Below are positions 17,390 through 25,121 of a stretch of 30,319 nucleotides of DNA, in pieces (positions within the stretch are counted from its first letter, which is position 1; every line of letters starts with the position of its first letter). The position numbers and the translations under genes are program-made. The notes beneath the pieces were generated by a model, which saw nothing but the letters and a program-made list of their open reading frames with translations, was not told the origin of the DNA and did not search any database. Origin of the DNA: Deltaproteobacteria bacterium (GTDB lineage: Bacteria > Desulfobacterota > Desulfobacteria > Desulfobacterales > JAABPS01); contig JAFDFT010000003.1 in assembly GCA_019309685.1 (NCBI GenBank), positions 1 through 30,319 on the forward strand, written 5' to 3'.

Positions 17390-17436
17390 AAGGTTCTTCT
17401 CCAATTTAGTTGGAGAAGAGGATTCTAGGATTCAAG
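17390..17436. repeat. Family C hairpin with AATCCT motif
   Basis: A 10-bp stem (TCTTCTCCAA with TTGGAGAAGA, loop TTTAG) is followed by AGGATTCTAGGATTCAAG (17419-17436). This is the complement of the CTTGAATCCTAGAATCCT form of a motif also found at 19371-19387 and 20264-20280. Similar hairpin-plus-motif pairs in the lgt-lspA region suggest a dispersed repeat. Confidence 0.5.
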
Positions 17437-17512
17437 TGAATGGCTAAAAACCTATAAAGAATCGAATCCTTCTAGAAAAATATTTTTATCGATTACAAAA
17501 ATTTTAATACAA

Positions 17513-17633
17513 AATATCGAATAATGAACACCGAATATCGAATTTCGAAAGAATACATAAACAGAAGAAAACGAAAATCAAGATAAACCTTCGTGATTCG
17601 GCGTTCGACATTCAGTATTCGACATTCGTTGTT
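17513..17633. repeat. Family D foldback repeat with TTCGATATTCG units
   Basis: A left arm built of ATATCGAATA and ACCGAATATCGAA units (17513-17550) is complementary to a right arm with TTCGGCGTTCGACATTCAG and TATTCGACATTCG (17597-17630). The arms are about 38 bases with several mismatches. A short fragment of the same kind, TTCGTTATTCGATATTCG, is found near 26768-26785. It fills most of the 17380-17700 gap, which has no gene. Confidence 0.65.
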
Positions 17634-17700
17634 TTAAAGTTATTGACCCCTAGAATCCTCAAACCTTTATACGTTTAATACGGATCCTTTTAGAGAAAAA

Positions 17701-19197
17701 TTACAGATCATCCTGTGTCCCAGATCTTTGGCATATAGCTAAAATAGTTTCCTCAAGAATAAGCTTATGGCCTGCTGGTGGAGACGATTTGAGCCGAGCA
17801 TCCGTGTCGCCCAGCCTTTCATACGCGGATATCAGATGCTGTTTGGTGAAATTTTCAGAATGTTTTATCATTTTATAGATAGGATATGGATTGTTTGGAT
17901 TTTTCGCAACTATCAGATCTTGTATGCCGAGGTCTTTTTTGGATGTCTTTTTTTTCTTTTTACCACCTGATGACGGTTTATTATCCGAATGTGATGGTTT
18001 CGAGGGCATGGGTTGACAATCCTGTATTTGTTTTAGCATGTGATTGTCATATTCTACAATGGCCGGCATGACGTCGGTTCGAAACTGATCGTAGCCGCAT
18101 TCTTTATACCATATTTTCCCATATTTGCTTTGAGTGAAATCCTTGATAATTAAAAGCCTTCTCATCTGATTGATTATGGCTGAAAGAATTTGGAGCGGAT
18201 GTTCGATGATTCCGCCGGAAAGAAGAGAGCCCAGATAAAAAAGTGCGTTTTCTGTATTTTTTTCCATGATTGCGTTTGTGAATTCGTAAATGGGATCTTT
18301 TTTTGTTCGATCAAGGAGAGCCTTCACATCGTTTTCGGTAATTTCTTCCCGATCCCCCACGTAACTGATGAGTTTTTCCAAATTACCGATAAAGGTTCGC
18401 AAGTCAAATCCGGTCATCTCATATAAAGCACTGTAGGCATTCTTACCCATATTTTTTTTGTTCTTTTGCAAAATGACCCGGGCCTTTTCGTTTGTTACAG
18501 ACTCCTGTACTTTTTTATCTGCGGCCTTGTCGCTTTTGGGTATGGAACAATCCACGATTATTCCGTTGTCAGAGATGATTTTAAAAAGGTTATGGTTTTT
18601 GTCTGCTATATCTGTTGTGATGATTAGATGATTGTCTTTGTGAAATCCTTTTTCAATCGCTACTTCGAGGGATTTCGTGTTACCATCTTCAGCAGATATT
18701 GTCAGGTTATTTTCAATGCAATACTGAACGACGTTACGTATCCAATCACTGTTTTGATCCATGTTTAATTTTTTATTCTTACCCTCAGATGTTATATCCT
18801 CAAATGAAAGCTGTAACAGGTTAAGAATCGTAACGAAATATTTTGAAGCAGCTTTATAATCGTCTTCATCATGCGCGTGTTTTGATTTTTCAAGAATCTT
18901 GTCTAGATCGATTTTTGAATAGAAAAATTTTGCGTCGGAAAGAATGATCGCTTTATGACCAGGGATAAGGGAAAAAGTGTTACATTTTTCAATTGCTTCG
19001 TAGATATTCTCTACAGTTCCTTCAACAGACTCATAGTTTGTGCTTCTTTTTGATACAGGGATGATTGCATTTAACATATCGTCAAGCGCTGTTTTATACA
19101 AAACTTCTTCACCATATAACAAAGAAACAGAAGGAAAATGCTCTTTTGCTGAAGTGCTCAGGTATTTTTTTAGTTCGTTGTAACGAATAATAGTCAT
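17701..19197 (-). CDS. holA: DNA polymerase III subunit delta (HolA), unusually long
   Basis: Delta opens the beta clamp within the clamp loader. Family marks are LLYGEEVLYKTALDDML near the start, LIPGHKAIIL, and the C-terminal domain with IGNLEKLISYVGDREEITENDV (about 270-292), DPIYEFTNAIM and NQMRRLLIIKDF. With the ATG at 19197 the product is 498 residues, against about 340 usual for the family. The extra length comes from a segment between about 100 and 160, rich in Lys and Asp, and a low-complexity Lys-rich insertion near 395-430 containing GGKKKKKTSKK. A GTG at 19224 would add nine residues but is only three bases from AAGGA; the ATG aligns better with the family. A perfect 9-bp inverted repeat spans this leader. 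Confidence 0.88.
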   Translation of the reverse strand: MTIIRYNELKKYLSTSAKEHFPSVSLLYGEEVLYKTALDDMLNAIIPVSKRSTNYESVEGTVENIYEAIEKCNTFSLIPGHKAIILSDAKFFYSKIDLDKILEKSKHAHDEDDYKAASKYFVTILNLLQLSFEDITSEGKNKKLNMDQNSDWIRNVVQYCIENNLTISAEDGNTKSLEVAIEKGFHKDNHLIITTDIADKNHNLFKIISDNGIIVDCSIPKSDKAADKKVQESVTNEKARVILQKNKKNMGKNAYSALYEMTGFDLRTFIGNLEKLISYVGDREEITENDVKALLDRTKKDPIYEFTNAIMEKNTENALFYLGSLLSGGIIEHPLQILSAIINQMRRLLIIKDFTQSKYGKIWYKECGYDQFRTDVMPAIVEYDNHMLKQIQDCQPMPSKPSHSDNKPSSGGKKKKKTSKKDLGIQDLIVAKNPNNPYPIYKMIKHSENFTKQHLISAYERLGDTDARLKSSPPAGHKLILEETILAICQRSGTQDDL

Positions 19198-19221
19198 TTG
19201 CGGATTGGAAACACATCTGGG

Positions 19222-19247
19222 CACTTATCCTTGGATTGGGATAAGTG
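19222..19247. promoter_or_regulatory. Perfect 9-bp inverted repeat in the holA leader
   Basis: CACTTATCC (19222-19230) and GGATAAGTG (19239-19247) pair around an eight-base loop. On the holA strand the hairpin covers AAGGA and the alternative GTG start. It could mask initiation or bind a protein; nothing further is shown. Confidence 0.45.
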
Positions 19248-19370
19248 GAATAGTATTTAAAGAAATATTTTGTTATATCCGGTCTTTTTTCTGATTAGGT
19301 GAGAGAATAGTTTTCAAGCAGTTCTCTTATATCCTTGTCGAAGATCCCGTTGCCTTTTACGGGGAGCCCT

Positions 19371-19387
19371 CGAATCCCTGAATCCTT
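19371..19387. repeat. Family C motif CGAATCCCTGAATCCTT
   Basis: Second copy of the dispersed motif, in the gap between lgt and holA, after a short GC-rich stretch CCTTTTACGGGGAGCCC. It differs from the 20264 copy at one base. Confidence 0.5.
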
Positions 19388-19423
19388 TTGGGCCATCAAT
19401 TTTTTTTAGAGATAAGCCATATA

Positions 19424-20191
19424 TCATACTCTCTCGTGCTTCCGTCTAAGGATTACTATCATGGTAACGGCCAGAATTGCCATCAAGCATCCTGTGGCCT
19501 GTGAAATCGATAGTACACCAAAAACAAGTTCTCCTCTGAAATCACCCCGAAAAATTTCTATAATGGATCGGGTAATACCATACAGAAAAACGTATGTCCA
19601 AAATAACTGTCCATCAAATTTCTTTTTCTTCCGGAAAAAGAAAAGAAGAATAAAAATAATAAAGTTGGTAAATGCTGAATAGAGCTGAGTGGGATGAATA
19701 GGGATGCCACTCGGTGCTAAAGTGTCTGGATGGCTGAAAATAACTGCCCAAGGGTATTCACAGGTTTTACCAAAGCAGCACCCCGCAAAAAAACATCCCA
19801 ACCTGCCAAGGGTTTGGCCCAGTGCGAGTGACGGGGCTATGATATCTGTGGTTTTCCAGACAGGCATGCTTTTGATCCGCATATACAGCAAAGCTGTGAC
19901 CAGGGCAGCAATAAAACCGCCGTAAAACACGAGTCCGCCATTCCATATCTTAAATATTTCAAGTGGAGCGGACACATAGATTTTAGGGTTTGTGGCAACG
20001 TAGAAAATCCTGGAGCCCACAATGGCCGCGATCAGAATGTAAAAAGCAAGATCCAGGATTTTATCCGGGTTTTCATCGACTCTTTTTGCCTCATGCTTTG
20101 CAAGAAAAATACCTGCCAGAAAACCCATGGCAATGAAAAAACCATATGTATAAATTGTTAATTTGCCTAGATGTAATAGGGTAGGGTACAT
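19424..20191 (-). CDS. lgt: Prolipoprotein diacylglyceryl transferase Lgt
   Basis: Lgt transfers diacylglycerol from phosphatidylglycerol to the lipobox Cys of prolipoproteins in the inner membrane. The 255-residue protein has about seven membrane segments, the GGLVFYGGF block (85-93), the Lgt signature GRLGCFFAGCCFG (129-141) with the essential Arg R130, HPTQLYSAF (166-174) and the late RSIIEIFRGD (208-217). Cys replaces the usual Asn in the signature (GCCFG where E. coli has GELWG), as in many non-enteric Lgt proteins. AAGGAAG lies about eight bases before the ATG. The gene follows lspA at 161 bases, so both lipoprotein-processing steps are grouped. Confidence 0.97.
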   Translation of the reverse strand: MYPTLLHLGKLTIYTYGFFIAMGFLAGIFLAKHEAKRVDENPDKILDLAFYILIAAIVGSRIFYVATNPKIYVSAPLEIFKIWNGGLVFYGGFIAALVTALLYMRIKSMPVWKTTDIIAPSLALGQTLGRLGCFFAGCCFGKTCEYPWAVIFSHPDTLAPSGIPIHPTQLYSAFTNFIIFILLFFFRKKKKFDGQLFWTYVFLYGITRSIIEIFRGDFRGELVFGVLSISQATGCLMAILAVTMIVILRRKHERV

Positions 20192-20263
20192 AAAAATTGT
20201 CTTCCTTTACAATTTAGGTTCTCCTCTCAATTAATTAAGAGAACGGTTCATAAACATTTCACT

Positions 20264-20310
20264 CGAATCCTTGAATCCTTGGCCCCTTGGATCCTTTTCG
20301 GATCAGCACT
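20264..20310. repeat. Family C motif with hairpins between lspA and lgt
   Basis: CGAATCCTTGAATCCTT at 20264-20280 is followed by GGCCCCTTGG and a GATCC/GGATC hairpin. Upstream is GTTCTC ... GAGAAC (20219-20244). This matches the copies near 17390 and 19371. Confidence 0.5.
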
Positions 20311-20352
20311 CATTTTGGAGACTATTCAAGTTTTAAAGAATTGATCTTTTTA

Positions 20353-20865
20353 CTACGATAATTGATTATCCTTACTTTTAAACAGTATCTGAAAAATAAA
20401 GATCGTAATGCCAATGGTAATGGCACTGTCTGCAACATTAAAAGACGGCCAGTGAAGATTTTGGATGTAAAAATCAAGAAAATCGACCACTTGCCCAAAA
20501 CGAATTCTGTCGATGAGATTTCCAATAGCGCCGCCGAAAATCAGTGAAATCGCAGTGGTCAGCCACTTGTCTTTGGCAGGCGTTGTTTTATAAAAGTAAA
20601 AAATAACACCAATGGCTATGGCTGAAACAAAAAGAAAAAGAAAGCTCCTTATACCAGGCCCCTGGTTGGCCATAAACCCAAACGCGCCGCCTGGATTTTG
20701 AATATGGGTGATATTGAAAAATCCCGGGATAACTGAAATAGTATTGTATAAAGGGAGGTTTTTTAAGATTAATGATTTGGTTATCAGATCCAGTACAATG
20801 ATCGTCCCGGCAATGAATGCGAGCTTCGTGTATTTGTTTTCAATGAGACTTAAATTTTTTTCCAC
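20353..20865 (-). CDS. lspA: Lipoprotein signal peptidase LspA (signal peptidase II)
   Basis: LspA is an inner-membrane aspartyl protease that cleaves the signal peptide after Lgt has lipidated the Cys. The 170-residue protein has four membrane segments and both catalytic Asp: D119 in GNLIDRIRFG and D146 in FNVADSAIT. The family block NPGGAFGF (about 57-64) is present. I start at the GTG at 20865 because CAGGAG lies five bases upstream. A farther GTG at 20898 would add eleven residues (IFPIGLAGVI) that come from repeat A4 and have no ribosome binding site. ileS precedes it and lgt follows, the common ileS-lspA arrangement. Confidence 0.95.
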   Translation of the reverse strand: MEKNLSLIENKYTKLAFIAGTIIVLDLITKSLILKNLPLYNTISVIPGFFNITHIQNPGGAFGFMANQGPGIRSFLFLFVSAIAIGVIFYFYKTTPAKDKWLTTAISLIFGGAIGNLIDRIRFGQVVDFLDFYIQNLHWPSFNVADSAITIGITIFIFQILFKSKDNQLS

Positions 20866-20879
20866 AATTACTCCTGCGA

Positions 20880-20947
20880 GACCTATGGGAAAAATCACTT
20901 TTTGCCCAATATCTGTGTCAGGAAAAAATTATCCTATTTCAAAGGTC
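20880..20947. repeat. Family A short derivative A4 in the lspA leader
   Basis: A 68-base element with ends GACCTATGGGAAAAATC and, on the other strand, GACCTTTGAAATAGG, and the family block ACTTTTTGCCCAATATC. The central hairpins are absent. It lies between the ileS stop and the lspA ribosome binding site, so lspA translation starts just outside it. Confidence 0.72.
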
Positions 20948-20974
20948 CCTATTGGACTGATTTTATTTGGCAAT

Positions 20975-23767
20975 CTAATTTTCAAGTGCACTCAAACACC
21001 GGCTGCAAATCGTGGGGTGTTCGGCATTTGATCCAACCGATGTTTCGTATGTCCAGCATCGTTCGCATTTTACACCGGGCGCTGTTTCAATCAGAATAGA
21101 TAACCCTTTTATATCTTCACTTAAATAGGCATCTGAAAGCGCTTCGTTCTTTACAAGGCTTGCTTTTGAAACGATAAATATGGATCGTAAATCATCTGCG
21201 TATGGCTTGAGTGAATTATGCAAATCATCGTTGCCCGTAATCGATATAGTAACCGCAGCATCGAGCGGGTGGCCTATCTTTTTTTGCGCACGTGCCTCTT
21301 CAAGGGCCTTGGTCACTTCTCCCCGAACATCGAGCAGGCATTCCCATTTACTGGAAAGGTCTGAATCTTTCCAATCATTCTTTACTTCCGGCAATTGTTG
21401 GAAACATATATTTTGGTTTTTATTATCCGGCATGTAATTCCAAATTTCTTCCGAAGTAAATGGAAGAATGGGAGCCATCAGCCGTGTAATGGTATCGAGC
21501 TGACTGTATAAAACTGTTTGCGCGCTCTTTCTTTCAGCGGAATCCGGTGAAGACGTGTACAGTCTGTCTTTGAGGATATCGAGATAAAAAGCGGAAAGAT
21601 CGAGTGTGCAATAATTGTATAAAGAGTGGTAAATAATATGAAACTCGTATGTTTCATATGCAGTGATTGCTTTTTCAATGAGTAGCTGAAGTTTATACAT
21701 CGCAAATCTGTCAATTTCCAGCATGGATTCATACGGAACTGAATCTTTGGATGGATCAAAATCAAAGAGATTGCCCAACATGAATCTACAGGTATTTCTG
21801 ATCCGTCTATATGCGTCACTCAGCTGTTTTAAGATGTTATCAGAAATACGGATATCATCTCTGTAATCTGAAGCGGACACCCATAGTCGAAGTATTTCAG
21901 CGCCGTATTTTTTAATTACTTCATTTGGTGCTATGGTATTTCCCAAAGATTTTGACATCTTCTTGCCATTGGCGTCTACCACGAATCCATGAGTTAACAC
22001 AGATCTATACGGTGCGCTATCCCTTGTGCCAACAGCAGTCAACAATGAACTGTGAAACCATCCCCGGTGCTGGTCGCTTCCTTCCAGATAGAGATCCGCG
22101 TGCCATTTCAAGTAAGGTCGGGCTTCAAGCACCGCGGCATGGCTGATACCTGAATCGAACCAGACATCTAAAATATCTGTTTCTTTGATAAACGTTGTAT
22201 TTTTGCATGACTCGCACTTTGCACCTTTGGGAAGCAGTTCCTTTGCTTCTTTTTCAAACCAAATATCGGCGCCATGTTCGGCAAATAGATCATGAATATG
22301 ATTAAAGATGTCTTGATTGACAAGAAAGGTATTGCACTTTTCACAGGAAAACATGGTAATCGGTACGCCCCAGGAACGCTGGCGGGACACACACCAGTCC
22401 GGCCGGTTTTCGATCATTCCGTAAATTCTTTCTCTTCCCCAATGCGGTATCCACGTGACCTTATCAATTTCATCCAGTGCTTTTTTTCGTAACCCTGTCT
22501 TGTCCATGGAAATAAACCACTGGGGTGTGGCCCGAAAGATTACCGGTTTTTTGCATCGCCAGCAGTGTGGATATGAGTGCTTTATGGACCCTTCAGCAAG
22601 CATGGAGCCATTTTTATTAAGCGTGGCGTTAATTTCCTTGTTTGCCTTAAAGACAAATTGTCCTTTAAATATATCCACATCGTCCGTAAAACAGCCGTTG
22701 TCGTCCACCGGTGAATATACGTCAATACCATATTCAAGGGCGGATTCATAATCTTCGCGTCCGTGTCCGGGCGCGGTATGCACGCAGCCGGTTCCGGTTT
22801 CAAGGGTTACATGCCTGCCAAGGATCAGCAGCGACTCTCTGTCATAGAAAGGATGGCGGCATTTTTTCTTTAAAAGTACGTCAGCCCCAAATTCGGCAAG
22901 AATGGTATATTCCGATATGCCGAATGTTTTCATGGATTCTTCAACAAGATCTTTGGCGATGATGAATACTTCATCATTTCCTTTGTCCACCGCGGCGTAG
23001 GTAAAATCCGGATGAAGCGCGATGGCCAGATTTGCCGGCAGGGTCCAGGGAGTAGTCGTCCAGATCACAACAGAAATCTGTTTTCCCACAAGTGCGGGAA
23101 TTTCCTTGCTGATGTCATCTATTAAAAGAAATTTAACAAATATGGATGGCGAATCATCATCAGAATATTCAATTTCCGCTTCTGCAAGCGCAGTCTTGCA
23201 GCTGCAGCACCAAAGAATCGGTTTTTTGCTTCTAAAAAGGCTTCCATTCATAGCAAAACTTCCGCACTCCCGCGCGATAACCGCCACATAGTTGGTGTTC
23301 ATGGTCAGGTAAGGATTTTCCCACTCACCCAGCACTCCAAGCCTTTTAAACTCTTCACGCTGTATATTGATATATTTTTCAGCGTATTTACGGCAGAGCT
23401 TTCTTTTTTCAACCTGGGTAACTTCGTGTCTTTTTTTGCCAAGTTCTTTGTCCACATTGTGTTCAATGGGGAGTCCATGGCAATCCCAGCCCGGGACATA
23501 GACAGCGTCAAACCCGGACATCTGTTTGGAGCGGACAATAATATCTTTTAAGATTTTGTTCAGAGCGGTCCCAATATGGATTTCACCGTTCGCGTATGGC
23601 GGGCCGTCATGGAGGATAAATTTTTCACGGCCTTCTGAATGTTCTCTTATTTTGTGGTACAGTTTGCTTTTTTCCCAGTCTTTAAGCTGTTCCGGTTCAC
23701 GATTGGAAAGATTAGCTTTCATGGGAAATTTCGTTGAAGGCAGGTTGAGCGTTTTTTTATATTCCAT
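20975..23767 (-). CDS. ileS: Isoleucyl-tRNA synthetase
   Basis: Charges tRNA-Ile and edits mischarged Val. The 930 residues have the HIGH-type motif as HIGT (64-67) in PPYANGEIHIGTALNK, the editing domain with TTTPWTLPANLA (237-248) and HTAPGHGREDY (330-340), KMSKS at 603-607, and the bacterial C-terminal zinc finger with C901, C904, C921 and C924. Length is normal. GGAG precedes the ATG by five bases. A 6-bp hairpin CGTCTT/AAGACG lies in the leader, but the T-box features I looked for are missing. It is the first gene of the ileS-lspA-lgt group. The gap 23768-24073 (306 bases) contains family E repeats and no gene. Confidence 0.98.
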   Translation of the reverse strand: MEYKKTLNLPSTKFPMKANLSNREPEQLKDWEKSKLYHKIREHSEGREKFILHDGPPYANGEIHIGTALNKILKDIIVRSKQMSGFDAVYVPGWDCHGLPIEHNVDKELGKKRHEVTQVEKRKLCRKYAEKYINIQREEFKRLGVLGEWENPYLTMNTNYVAVIARECGSFAMNGSLFRSKKPILWCCSCKTALAEAEIEYSDDDSPSIFVKFLLIDDISKEIPALVGKQISVVIWTTTPWTLPANLAIALHPDFTYAAVDKGNDEVFIIAKDLVEESMKTFGISEYTILAEFGADVLLKKKCRHPFYDRESLLILGRHVTLETGTGCVHTAPGHGREDYESALEYGIDVYSPVDDNGCFTDDVDIFKGQFVFKANKEINATLNKNGSMLAEGSIKHSYPHCWRCKKPVIFRATPQWFISMDKTGLRKKALDEIDKVTWIPHWGRERIYGMIENRPDWCVSRQRSWGVPITMFSCEKCNTFLVNQDIFNHIHDLFAEHGADIWFEKEAKELLPKGAKCESCKNTTFIKETDILDVWFDSGISHAAVLEARPYLKWHADLYLEGSDQHRGWFHSSLLTAVGTRDSAPYRSVLTHGFVVDANGKKMSKSLGNTIAPNEVIKKYGAEILRLWVSASDYRDDIRISDNILKQLSDAYRRIRNTCRFMLGNLFDFDPSKDSVPYESMLEIDRFAMYKLQLLIEKAITAYETYEFHIIYHSLYNYCTLDLSAFYLDILKDRLYTSSPDSAERKSAQTVLYSQLDTITRLMAPILPFTSEEIWNYMPDNKNQNICFQQLPEVKNDWKDSDLSSKWECLLDVRGEVTKALEEARAQKKIGHPLDAAVTISITGNDDLHNSLKPYADDLRSIFIVSKASLVKNEALSDAYLSEDIKGLSILIETAPGVKCERCWTYETSVGSNAEHPTICSRCLSALEN

Positions 23768-23916
23768 AAAGTCTCCAATACTGATTTCGTCTTCTATAAG
23801 ACGACCTTTATTACTGATAAAACCTTAATGTGTCAAGGAAATACCTGGCGTGGATAATGGGGTAACGCGCTGCTTATTTTTATTCAAGGATTGAATAAAT
23901 ACAGGCCAATTGGTCG

Positions 23917-23971
23917 TCCAGTATCATCAAATATCCAGCATCTAGCATCCAGAATCTAGTATCAAAAATCC
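23917..23971. repeat. Family E short tandem-like repeats (CCAGCATC / TAGCATC)
   Basis: Imperfect units CCAGTATC, CCAGCATC, TAGCATCCAG, AATCTAGTATC occur in a row between Yip1 and ileS. They look like a degenerate intergenic repeat and have no coding potential. Confidence 0.5.
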
Positions 23972-24073
23972 GGAAGCCTGGATAAATCAAAATGGGGCAT
24001 TCCTTTTGCTATGGGATATTAGACCACGTTAGATCTTTTGGGATAAAGGTAAAGTCACGCGTATCTACGAGTA

Positions 24074-24607
24074 TTAGAAAGGCCTCCCGGAACCTCCAAG
24101 TATGGCAAACAGCACCATTAAAATAATGATTTGGATGACCCATCCGATAAGGCAGACGCCCACGGCACGCCATGTGCTTTTATAATCAAGTGCCTGCCTG
24201 ACAGCAATAACCATGGCAATGAGCATCCAAATGGAAGCGACGACAAATATAATGCCGCCAAGCATGGGGATGATGCCGGCAACACGGATAAACCCTGGTG
24301 AAGCGGAAAACCCTATGGTTCTTAGCAGCTCTCCATGATCCGCTTTGGTCTGAGGTTCGGGTAAGAGTTTTGTGCCGATAAAATAGGTGATATAAGCCCA
24401 GATGTACCATCCAAGAAGGGCGGCAATCATGCCGATCAATATTCCGCTAAATCCGGCTCTTCCAATATTTCCAATACCAGCAGCCAGGGCAGAAAGCGCC
24501 ACAACAGCCATGGCCTGGCCAAGAGACTCTTTGTCAGCTTCAACTTCTTCATAAACGCTTATGTCAAGCTTTGCGGCACGGATAATACGATCTATAAATG
24601 TGTTCAT
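24074..24607 (-). CDS. Yip1 domain family membrane protein
   Basis: A 177-residue integral membrane protein with about five segments (near 30-48, 53-78, 106-120, 120-138 and 147-171) and a cytoplasmic N-terminus. The loop KLLPEPQTKADHGELLRTIGFS followed by a P-G (about 80-105) is typical of bacterial Yip1-family proteins. Eukaryotic Yip1 works with Rab GTPases; the bacterial role is unknown. AGGGAGA precedes the ATG by about six bases. It stands alone, upstream of ileS on the same strand but 306 bases away. Confidence 0.8.
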   Translation of the reverse strand: MNTFIDRIIRAAKLDISVYEEVEADKESLGQAMAVVALSALAAGIGNIGRAGFSGILIGMIAALLGWYIWAYITYFIGTKLLPEPQTKADHGELLRTIGFSASPGFIRVAGIIPMLGGIIFVVASIWMLIAMVIAVRQALDYKSTWRAVGVCLIGWVIQIIILMVLFAILGGSGRPF

Positions 24608-24841
24608 GGCAATCTCCCTTTAATACTTTTTAAAACACCATTTTATAAGTATATTTTTAATGATATTCACCCTATTTGAATAATAAACTATTATTAACAA
24701 CTATTCCTGTTCATTACAATTAAATATTTATTTTGAGTAAGACTTCACCAAAACCAAGAATTATGCTAATGCAATCCAGGAAAAAGGAAAACTTAACTAA
24801 TATAACGGTTTTTAATTAATATTTAGGTTACAAGGTCATTG

Positions 24842-24856
24842 TGAGCGCAATGACAG
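24842..24856. repeat. Short GTCATTG...CAATGAC hairpin
   Basis: GTCATTG followed by TGAGCG and CAATGAC (about 24836-24855) forms a small stem. It resembles a degenerate copy of the widespread GTCATTGCGAGC-type intergenic repeat. The rest of 24608-24930 is AT-rich without a gene. Confidence 0.4.
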
Positions 24857-24933
24857 GAAAAAACACAACGGTAATTACAGAACAAAACTCTAGTGCCCAA
24901 TTGATTTAATTTCAAAAGATGGGCCTCTAAAAC

Positions 24934-25110
24934 TGTTTCCAATCCAGAAATGAGCAATTTTTCACAAGGTCAGGAAAATCAAGGAATTGTGCGGAGGCGT
25001 ACTCAAGTGTACGCCGTCACAAGCAATTCCGATGATTGACACAGCTTATCTCGTCGTAGCCTCAGCGTAGGCGGAAGATGTGGAAAAGAGCCTTTTGTGG
25101 ACGAAAACTA
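24934..25110. repeat. Family B structured repeat, copy B2
   Basis: Ends GTTTCCAATCCAGAAATGAGC and, on the other strand, GTTTTCGTCCACAAAAGGC form an imperfect terminal inverted repeat. The central hairpin is GGCGTAC (24996-25002) with GTACGCC (25009-25015), enclosed by GGAATTG and CAATTCC (25024-25030). B1 has GGTGTAC/GTACACC, so one base pair changed on both arms. B2 carries about 40 extra bases with CGTAGCCTCAGCGTAGGCGG. It ends immediately before the TAGGAG ribosome binding site of the M48 protease. Confidence 0.75.
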
Positions 25111-25121
25111 TAGGAGTCTAA

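Noticed and set aside
17513..17633. CRISPR array
   Set aside because: Repeat units are not evenly spaced, differ from each other and form inverted arms; no cas genes are present.
23768..23830. T-box-like leader before ileS
   Set aside because: Only a 6-bp hairpin is present; no T-box consensus and no terminator/antiterminator pair were seen.
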